Below are positions 57,690 through 64,000 of a stretch of 64,000 bases of DNA, in pieces. The position numbers were made by a program, and so were the translations under genes. The stretch is from Candidatus Babeliales bacterium (GTDB lineage Bacteria; Babelota; Babeliae; Babelales; Chromulinivoraceae). Under the pieces are notes generated by a model that saw only the letters and a program-made list of their open reading frames with translations, searched no databases and had not been told where the DNA came from. The DNA is taken from positions 1 to 64,000 of the forward strand of contig JBAZWT010000002.1 of the NCBI GenBank assembly GCA_041660205.1, read 5' to 3'. Positions within the stretch are counted from its first letter, which is position 1. Every line of letters begins with the position of its first letter.

Positions 57690-60206
57690 TTAAGCTATCT
57701 TTTTTATTTTGATCAGCTTTACAACTTCAATCCAGCATGTTGTTACGAACACAATGCCAATTATTTGCAGCCATAAAGTAAGGGGTAAAGCGGTTGTTTT
57801 TAAATACGGATACAAAAACGAAACTGATGTAACCAGCCATGATATTCCCACCATCACAAACATCCAAAACACTCCAAAGTAGTTTGCAAAAAAACCTTGT
57901 TTAGTCAGTGGCTGATGTTCTTGTTTTAGATTTAATGCTAATAAAATATGACCCAAAAGCCATGCTACTAAAGCTACAGTTTGTGCTGTATTCACGTCAT
58001 ATCGGTAATACGCACTTACATATAAAAACACAATTCCAACTGCTAAGGCAATTCCGCTTTTAAAGATTTTAAGCAACAACGGTTTACCTAAAAATTCTGT
58101 TATTTTTTGTGAAGGCTGCTGCATCACTTCAGGCTCAATATCTTCAACTACAAAAATTGTTGATGATGCTAAATCCATTAACAACTCAATTAAAATTATT
58201 TGCATAGGAACAAAGGGAAACGGTATACCTAAAAATAGCGGCACTATAAACATTATGAGCAATATAAATTTAGCTGATAAATAAAACGTAAGACCTTTTT
58301 TAAAATTATCTAAGGCTGTTCTACCTATCGCTATCGCATCTGGAATATGAACGTAATTATCATCAGTTAAAATAAGATCTGACACTTCTTTTGCCAAATC
58401 AGTACCTATCTGGCCCATTGCAATTCCAACATCTGCAGCCTTGAGTGCAGGAGCATCATTGACACCATCTCCAATAACGGCAACCACTTCTTGTTGTTGC
58501 TTTAACATTTGTACTAAACGAAATTTCTGCATTGGTTCCATACGAGCAAAAATATTTGATTGACCCAATTGAAAGGCAAGCTCTTTGTCATCCATGCTTG
58601 CAAACTGCTCGCCTGTAATCACTTTACCCGGAATGCCAACTTCTAGCGCTATTGTTTGCGCCGTTAACGTATGATCACCTGTCACAATAAATGTTTTAAT
58701 GCCAGCCTGTGTTAACGCTGTAATCGCATCTTTAACTCCAGGCCGTACAGGATCTTTCATCACAGCTACTGCTAAAAAAGTAAGATTTTGCAAAGTATCC
58801 AATGTATCTTTATCGCTGTAAACAACTGCATACGTTGTCAGCTTAGATCCTAGACTAGCTTGCTGTCTAACTTGCTCTATCAATGAATTTTTTAAATCAA
58901 CCGACAGTGTCGATTGATTTACTATTGTTTCAGGGTTGCCGGTAATAAGATGCATAAATAAGTCGCCATCTTTATATACCAAATCACGCCATGGTTGTAG
59001 CTCTGAAAAGCCAGAAAATTTCACAGGGTGATTATTTTTTTTATCATTTCCTACCGCGAGCGCAACCGTTTTATCCGTAACGTGGTTACAGTAATCTGGC
59101 AGCGCTAATATTATTTTTTCTTTAAGATCTTCAGGCAATACTTTCGTAGGCCCTGATGAGGTTAAAAAAAGATCTAAAGACATTTTACTCTCAGTAATGG
59201 TTCCAGTCTTATCACTGACAACCGCTGAGACTTGACCAATTCCTTCAATACCAAACAGTCTTTTTGCAACCACTTGTTTTTTGGCAAGCATAAATGCTGC
59301 AAGTGATAAAGCCATAGTTATAATGATAGGCGGCTGACAAGGAATCATTAAAAATGTTAAAGCTAACCACGTCAACACCATTTCTTGCAGTTCAAGTCCT
59401 CTAAAAAAGCCAATTGCCGGGATAATGATGCTAACAACTACGGCAAAAATAGCTAACGCTTTTGCTAACTGGTCCATTGCAATTTGAACGACTGTTCTTT
59501 CATCTTGATATCCTTGAACATGCTGCGCAATTTTGCCAAATTCACTTTGTTGCCCAACAGCCATGACGATTGCTGTTCCTTCACCATTTAAAATCATAGT
59601 GCCAGAAAATATAGAATTTTTACGCTCTGCAATAGTTACATGCTGATCTACAGCAATATTTGCATCTTTTTCCACAGGTAAAGATTCACCCGTCAAAGAC
59701 GACTGGTTAACGCTGAGCCCGTGCGTGAGGAGCAGTCGTGCATCTGCAGCTACAAAAACTCCTTGGGATAAAATTAAAATATCGCCAACAACAATTTCAT
59801 TTGTTTTTATTTCGACTTCTTTCCCATTTCGAATAACTTTTGCCGTTGGATGTGCCATATTTTTTAATTCAAACATAATGCGATCAGTTCTGAATTTATT
59901 GATTAATTCAAGCGTGGCATACATCACCACTTCCAGAATCATAGCAATTGCACCGCCAATCTTACCGAAGATAAATGACAAAACTGCTATAGCAAGCAAT
60001 AAAAGCATCATTGGCTCTTGCACACTTTCTAAGATAATATCGATAATTGACCGAGGCTTTGTTTCTAAAAGATTGTTAGATCCATACTGCTTTCTATGGT
60101 CAATAACTTGTGCATCAGACAAACCTTGTTTAAGGTCAACACGTAAACTCTCGACGATTTTTTCTTTGGGAATACTCCACCATGAACTTTGTAGGCTATC
60201 TTTCAT
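57690..60206 (-). CDS. P-type cation-transporting ATPase (P2-like) with altered ion site
   Basis: The full P-type plan is present: N-terminal cation ATPase domain (LSDAQVIDHRKQYGSNNL), TGES at 172-175 (actuator), SDKTGT with phosphorylated D332, KDPVRPGV, and GDGVNDAPAL (578-587). About ten membrane segments are visible. The layout is that of Ca2+-type (SERCA/PMCA-like) pumps. However, M4 reads IPCQPP (288-293) where PEGLP is expected, and M6 has E673, M676 and D677 at the SERCA N796, T799 and D800 positions. The transported ion is therefore uncertain. Only the M6 Asp is kept among these acidic ligands. Confidence 0.88.
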   Translation of the reverse strand: MKDSLQSSWWSIPKEKIVESLRVDLKQGLSDAQVIDHRKQYGSNNLLETKPRSIIDIILESVQEPMMLLLLAIAVLSFIFGKIGGAIAMILEVVMYATLELINKFRTDRIMFELKNMAHPTAKVIRNGKEVEIKTNEIVVGDILILSQGVFVAADARLLLTHGLSVNQSSLTGESLPVEKDANIAVDQHVTIAERKNSIFSGTMILNGEGTAIVMAVGQQSEFGKIAQHVQGYQDERTVVQIAMDQLAKALAIFAVVVSIIIPAIGFFRGLELQEMVLTWLALTFLMIPCQPPIIITMALSLAAFMLAKKQVVAKRLFGIEGIGQVSAVVSDKTGTITESKMSLDLFLTSSGPTKVLPEDLKEKIILALPDYCNHVTDKTVALAVGNDKKNNHPVKFSGFSELQPWRDLVYKDGDLFMHLITGNPETIVNQSTLSVDLKNSLIEQVRQQASLGSKLTTYAVVYSDKDTLDTLQNLTFLAVAVMKDPVRPGVKDAITALTQAGIKTFIVTGDHTLTAQTIALEVGIPGKVITGEQFASMDDKELAFQLGQSNIFARMEPMQKFRLVQMLKQQQEVVAVIGDGVNDAPALKAADVGIAMGQIGTDLAKEVSDLILTDDNYVHIPDAIAIGRTALDNFKKGLTFYLSAKFILLIMFIVPLFLGIPFPFVPMQIILIELLMDLASSTIFVVEDIEPEVMQQPSQKITEFLGKPLLLKIFKSGIALAVGIVFLYVSAYYRYDVNTAQTVALVAWLLGHILLALNLKQEHQPLTKQGFFANYFGVFWMFVMVGISWLVTSVSFLYPYLKTTALPLTLWLQIIGIVFVTTCWIEVVKLIKIKKIA

Positions 60207-60298
60207 AAAACTCCATTTTCATCAATATATTTCTTAAGCAAATATACTGTACATGAGTTCAAAAAGAAAAAACAATCATAAAAAGACGTTGTATATAC

Positions 60299-61174
60299 CT
60301 AAAACTTCCATCCAATATCTACAGCAATATAATAATTATCTGTATTGATTTGATTGCCAAATAATTTTTGATACACAGCCCACGAAATACCACCCTGCAT
60401 AATAAAACGCTGCGTTGAAAACCATAACGATGGCCCTAGTAATATTTCATTGTTACCAGAATTTTGATCAACAGAGCCCGCTATGGTATTTCGTTGCTTA
60501 TACAAACCATGCATTTCCAGCATCCAACTAAAAATCCACTCATTAGATTTGTAGCTTATATTTTTGCAAATTCCACACTCGTATAAAAACTGATTACCAA
60601 ATTTAGTACCATTGCTGGATGTGGTTAAAATGGCACCAGCTGACGCAAAAGGATACCAATTGTTGCCCATACTACTTGCCGTTAATCCTAAAAAATAACT
60701 AGGTGCTCCAAAGCCCGTTGGAGGTTGTTTAATGCCGGAGCCTGTAGGAAAAGTCATGTTGACTACAAAGGTAAGTTGATTAGTTAAGGTCTCTTTATCT
60801 TTTTCATAAAAAGCATATTCAATTTGTACCAGTAAATCCTCTAAGCCTTTTGAAACTTGGTTGTTTTGTTGAAACTTAGCTGCAATTGGCTGCTGAATAA
60901 AAAGCGATAGATTATCTTTAATCCCATACAAAATGGTTGGCCAAACTTCGGTAAAGCTTTTACAGCAACCGTTCATGTAATCGGCGTATGCAAAAACTTG
61001 AAAATCACCTTTATCAACAATGTTTTGACCAAACCCTAGCAATGGTCCTGGTTGCTGCGATGTAGGTAAAGCTAAATTACCAATTTTTAACTGTCCAACA
61101 GTTTGATCCTCTGTGCAAAAAACCAACGAAAAATTAAACAGCACAGATAAAAAAATTAACATCGTTTTAATCAC
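60299..61174 (-). CDS. Predicted outer-membrane beta-barrel protein
   Basis: GTG (V13 of the longer frame) with AAAGGAT upstream is taken as the start, giving the signal VIKTMLIFLSVLFNFSLVFC. The mature protein has alternating amphipathic strands (NQLTFVVNMTFPTGSG, YFLGLTASSMGNNWYPFASAGAIL, NYYIAVDIGW) and ends in Phe, the usual BAM signal of outer-membrane proteins. The pattern is like the transporter/phenol-degradation-MetA-type barrels. The specific function is unknown. Confidence 0.65.
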   Translation of the reverse strand: MIKTMLIFLSVLFNFSLVFCTEDQTVGQLKIGNLALPTSQQPGPLLGFGQNIVDKGDFQVFAYADYMNGCCKSFTEVWPTILYGIKDNLSLFIQQPIAAKFQQNNQVSKGLEDLLVQIEYAFYEKDKETLTNQLTFVVNMTFPTGSGIKQPPTGFGAPSYFLGLTASSMGNNWYPFASAGAILTTSSNGTKFGNQFLYECGICKNISYKSNEWIFSWMLEMHGLYKQRNTIAGSVDQNSGNNEILLGPSLWFSTQRFIMQGGISWAVYQKLFGNQINTDNYYIAVDIGWKF

Positions 61175-61361
61175 ACATATCCTTTCAAGAATTTTATTGA
61201 AAGCTACCATAACCAGAGATCTGTAGCAATTTTCAAAATGTATGAGTAGTTTTTATCCTAAAAAACAATCTTTATTCATAGCACATAAAAAATGTATCTT
61301 TGTCTAAAAAATAGTTACCTTAAAAAATAATTAAAAATAATATTATTTTGAGTGAAATTAA

Positions 61362-62258
61362 ATGAAAAAAAATACTTTAGTGCTTACTTTACTCTTAGAA
61401 CTATCGAGCCATATGCCTGCTTGCGCTCTATCAATTGTGTACAACTTTCGCATCGCTCAAATCACTCGTCAACCAATTGCAAAGCAAACAATTAAAAGAC
61501 CAAATAGCCTCTCTCCACTTATATTTAATTTATTTCAAAAAACACATGGTTTTGATATTGCCGAAAATTATGCTGGTGGCTTGATCACCTACAATCGCGA
61601 CATCGCCAAACATTTTTATGTCAGAACAGATTTTGCCATGGCTCATGTTAACCAAACAGTTAACAATATTTCCAAAGTTGACGTCACAGAAGTTGACGAC
61701 ATTTTAATTACAGCTGGACGGAATATAACGATCAATGAAAAATCCAAAGTTACTCTTTCTGCTTTGCTCGGTATTCCTACTCACTCTGTTAAGACTTTAC
61801 AGCGAGTTGGCTTTGGAGCTGGACAAGTTGGCGTAGGTGTACAATTTGATGGTTTATACAAATGCAAAAAACCTTTCGATTTTTTATGGGGTACTCGTTA
61901 CAACTATTTTATCCCACGAACCGCTTTTGACTCCCTTGGCAATTGCTATAATTTCACGATAGGAAGCATTGCAGATATTTTAATTGCTTTACAAACAAAT
62001 ACTTCACTTAAACATGGTTTAGAGGGTGGCTATAGCGGACGATGGGGCTTTGGCATTACCGCAACTCCTCATATTGCAAACATTGAAAGATTCAATTACA
62101 TACGAAATAACGTCTATCTCGTATATAAATATACATTTTTAACAAAGCATGTTGCTCATCGATTACTGCTCAACGTTTCGTATGGATCTGATGCAAAACC
62201 AAGACTATATGGCTATAATGCAGTTATGATCTGGGGATCTTGGGGTGTTGCTTTTTAG
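61362..62258 (+). CDS. Predicted outer-membrane beta-barrel protein
   Basis: A Sec signal (MKKNTLVLTLLLELSSHMPACA) is followed by alternating strands such as YAGGLITYNRDIAKHFYVRTDFAMAHV, KVTLSALLGIPTH, VGVGVQFDGLY, and a terminal VMIWGSWGVAF ending in Phe. About 10-12 strands are plausible. It is divergent from the barrel gene at 60299-61174. Role unknown; possibly a porin or attachment protein. Confidence 0.6.
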   Translation: MKKNTLVLTLLLELSSHMPACALSIVYNFRIAQITRQPIAKQTIKRPNSLSPLIFNLFQKTHGFDIAENYAGGLITYNRDIAKHFYVRTDFAMAHVNQTVNNISKVDVTEVDDILITAGRNITINEKSKVTLSALLGIPTHSVKTLQRVGFGAGQVGVGVQFDGLYKCKKPFDFLWGTRYNYFIPRTAFDSLGNCYNFTIGSIADILIALQTNTSLKHGLEGGYSGRWGFGITATPHIANIERFNYIRNNVYLVYKYTFLTKHVAHRLLLNVSYGSDAKPRLYGYNAVMIWGSWGVAF

Positions 62259-62388
62259 GTCAAAAGTTTTATAGATTCAGGCCCAATGTGTAACAATAAC
62301 AGTCTTTTGTTAAGTAAGGTTGTTGTATTAAGATTTTTCTCTTGATATACTGCTTTACAGATTCTTTTCTGAATCTTTCAAAATATAC

Positions 62389-62465
62389 GTGCCCGTAGCT
62401 CAGCTGGATAGAGCAACGGATTTCTAATCCGTAGGTCATTGGTTCGAATCCAATCGGGCACACCA
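62389..62465 (+). tRNA. tRNA-Arg (anticodon TCT)
   Basis: Acceptor GTGCCCG with CGGGCAC, anticodon loop TTTCTAA, T-loop GTTCGAATC, CCA encoded. The 3' half is also the end of the opposite-strand recombinase gene, which marks it as the likely integration target. Confidence 0.95.
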
Positions 62466-63908
62466 CTTCAAACGATCACCCATTTCTACTATCAAATTAA
62501 ACGGTTTAAGTACGTCGTAGACGATGTTTTTGCCACTTAGGCGTAAGTTCTGAAGTAGGAACTTTAAAAGCTGGCGCTTTTCATCAACTTCAGAACCAAC
62601 AAAAAGATCATGAGCTTTATTTGTGAGCATAAGCACGTGCTGGACGATGATATAGTAATTATCATCAGCATTTTGAAGTTGGGCTATTTTGCTATTGACC
62701 GAGTCTAGTTGAGTTCTAAACTCTTGATAGAATTTGTCATAGTCGCTTTCAGTAATTCTCCCCTTGAGTTTATCAAGGTATAAATTATCCATCATCGTGC
62801 TTAAAGTTTTGTGTTCTTTGAAAAGAACTTTACTGTGCTGCTCATAGAAGTTTTTCTTTTGTGATTCTACATCATTAAGCATAGTGGTGAGTTGATCATG
62901 TATTTCTTCTGGTAGTTGTAGTTTTTTAAAGAAGTCTTGAAATTGCTGCGTTAGATCTTCTTCACGAATCCATGGAGCATCATGCTTACCATTAAACTGA
63001 GTACAGTGATAATAGACCAAGCCCTTATGTTTTTCTGGTGTAATAGTAAGACTGCAATCGCCACATCGAAGCAACCCACGGTAAATATAGGGCTTACCTG
63101 CATATTTAAATTTTTTCTTTTTAAATGATTCTTTTACGTCTTGCACTTTATCAAATAACTCCTTTGAAATAAGCGCTGGATATTTATGAGGATACTCAAC
63201 ATCTTTGCACACCATGATCCCATGATAGAATGGATTTTTGAGCATGTAATCAATGAAACTTTTTGGCCACGAAATATTGTAATCTTTTATAAGCTTTAAT
63301 CGTAAAAGATCCATCGAATAAGCACCCGTTGCGTATAGCTCAAAAGTAATACGAGCAATTGCAGCCTCATAATCCAAAACAATAATATTACTGCGGCCTT
63401 CTACTCGAATATTTTTATAACCATACGGAGCTTTGCCTGGCCACTCACCTTTGCGCAAAATCTGTTCTCGTGCTCGTTTGACGTTATCTGAAATAGCATC
63501 TGAATAATATTTGGCCAGTCCCAAGCTAATCCCGAACTGAAACTTTTCAACAGCAGAAATACGACTGGTAATTACTTGACCTTCAGAAGCAAAATGAAGT
63601 TCGATCTCATCACTAAGCGCCCGCTCATAAAGCGTTGAAATTCGTTTATCAAAAATATTACGTGATAATCGATCAACCTTATCGCAACATACGGCAATCT
63701 TTTCATCTTGAGCTAAGATAAAATCGATAATACGATCAAACTCATCCCGCTGAGTACCGTAGGCACTTTCATCAAAACTACATATTTTAAGAATCGTAAA
63801 GTTTTTACTTTGACAGTAACGCTCTAAGCGTGCAACTTGCGCTGGCAAAGAATTTCCAGCTTCTTTCTGTTCTTCGGTGCTCACGCGTGCGATCAAAATT
63901 GCTTTCAT
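62436..63908 (-). CDS. Large serine recombinase (site-specific integrase)
   Basis: A 490-residue large serine recombinase. The catalytic domain (1-~145) has LIARVST with nucleophile S10, VDRLSRNIFD and a helix E. Then come the recombinase DNA-binding domain (GEWPGKAPYGYKN; a KNPFYHGIMV-type motif), a zinc ribbon (LLRCGDCSLTI...YYHC), a long coiled coil (~350-420), and a C-terminus running into tRNA-Arg: the last residues (WCARLDSNQ) are read from the antisense of the tRNA T-arm and acceptor. Such enzymes integrate phages and integrative elements. No excisionase or cargo is visible before the window ends. Confidence 0.92.
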   Translation of the reverse strand: MKAILIARVSTEEQKEAGNSLPAQVARLERYCQSKNFTILKICSFDESAYGTQRDEFDRIIDFILAQDEKIAVCCDKVDRLSRNIFDKRISTLYERALSDEIELHFASEGQVITSRISAVEKFQFGISLGLAKYYSDAISDNVKRAREQILRKGEWPGKAPYGYKNIRVEGRSNIIVLDYEAAIARITFELYATGAYSMDLLRLKLIKDYNISWPKSFIDYMLKNPFYHGIMVCKDVEYPHKYPALISKELFDKVQDVKESFKKKKFKYAGKPYIYRGLLRCGDCSLTITPEKHKGLVYYHCTQFNGKHDAPWIREEDLTQQFQDFFKKLQLPEEIHDQLTTMLNDVESQKKNFYEQHSKVLFKEHKTLSTMMDNLYLDKLKGRITESDYDKFYQEFRTQLDSVNSKIAQLQNADDNYYIIVQHVLMLTNKAHDLFVGSEVDEKRQLLKFLLQNLRLSGKNIVYDVLKPFNLIVEMGDRLKWCARLDSNQ

Positions 63909-64000
63909 GAAGATATCTCGAGATGTTAGTTATTGGTATTAATTTTTTCTAATAGTGCTTGGTAAAGAAATATGAAGGTTTTTACCGTGCTCTGTTGTAA
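62436..64000. mobile_element. Probable left edge of an element integrated at tRNA-Arg
   Basis: A recombinase gene directly abutting and overlapping the 3' end of a tRNA, and reading inward from the right, is the usual edge structure of an integrated element. The other end and the attachment repeat would lie beyond the window, so limits are unknown. Confidence 0.5.

Noticed and set aside
62269..62466. Minus-strand ORF starting MVCPIGFEPMTYG
   Set aside because: It is read from the antisense of tRNA-Arg; this type of peptide is a common artefact over tRNA genes.
1..64000. CRISPR array, rRNA operon or replication origin
   Set aside because: No regularly spaced repeats, no rRNA core sequences and no DnaA-box cluster were seen.

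Overview
The window is AT-rich bacterial chromosome from what is most likely a reduced-genome, host-dependent Gram-negative-like bacterium of the Candidatus Dependentiae (TM6/Babeliae) type. This placement is inference. It rests on a compact informational core, many small Sec-signal proteins with no recognisable family, an ankyrin-repeat protein, beta-barrel outer-membrane candidates, collagen/C1q-like surface proteins, an orphan ATP synthase gamma gene, and single-copy housekeeping genes that are mostly close to the usual length. No 16S rRNA is present to confirm it.

Layout. 1-1311: three small secreted or membrane proteins, the first cut by the window edge. 1347-6195 (minus): ffh-rpsP-trmD-rplS, with a methyltransferase and a lipoprotein downstream. 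6353-10023 (plus): hflX and a UvrD/PcrA helicase. 10103-12282 (minus): two unknown exported or anchored proteins and a RelE-like/AbrB-like toxin-antitoxin pair between direct repeats. 12504-16877: trpS, then a divergent cdaA-like/cdaR-like/glmM/DUF502 cluster. 16940-32644 (minus): a long transcription/translation block read as tRNA-Tyr, Gly, Thr, Thr, Trp, secE, nusG, rplK, rplA, rplJ, rplL, rpoB, rpoC, tRNA-Val, rpsO, pnp, holA. 32898-34303 (minus): a YacP-like NYN protein, tsaE and a BFD-like iron-sulfur protein. 34432-42838: a MutS-family ATPase with a signal peptide, atpG, murA, an exported-looking thymidine kinase, radA and an ABC exporter. 42962-62258: an accessory region dominated by predicted exported proteins (ankyrin, C1q-like, highly charged, beta-barrel), interspersed with a SulP transporter, a photolyase and a P-type ATPase. 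62389-64000: tRNA-Arg with a large serine recombinase whose 3' end runs into the tRNA, marking the probable edge of an integrated element.

Main points of interest. (1) The cdaA-cdaR-glmM cluster keeps its order, but the CdaA-like protein has lost both diadenylate cyclase motifs (DGA reads NPT, RHR reads NYE). (2) Several normally cytosolic enzyme families carry convincing N-terminal signal sequences: a PmtA-like methyltransferase, a MutS-family ATPase, thymidine kinase and a histidine phosphatase. (3) MurA has Asp in place of the catalytic Cys, predicting fosfomycin insensitivity. (4) A P2-like cation ATPase has PCQPP where PEGLP is expected in M4. (5) A family of GC-rich repeats lies both between and inside genes, including in frame within the helicase and the NYN gene. 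(6) TrmD is fused to a second SPOUT-type domain. (7) A block carrying a DUF1328 gene and a C1q-like gene has been duplicated, and the second DUF1328 copy has decayed to a remnant.
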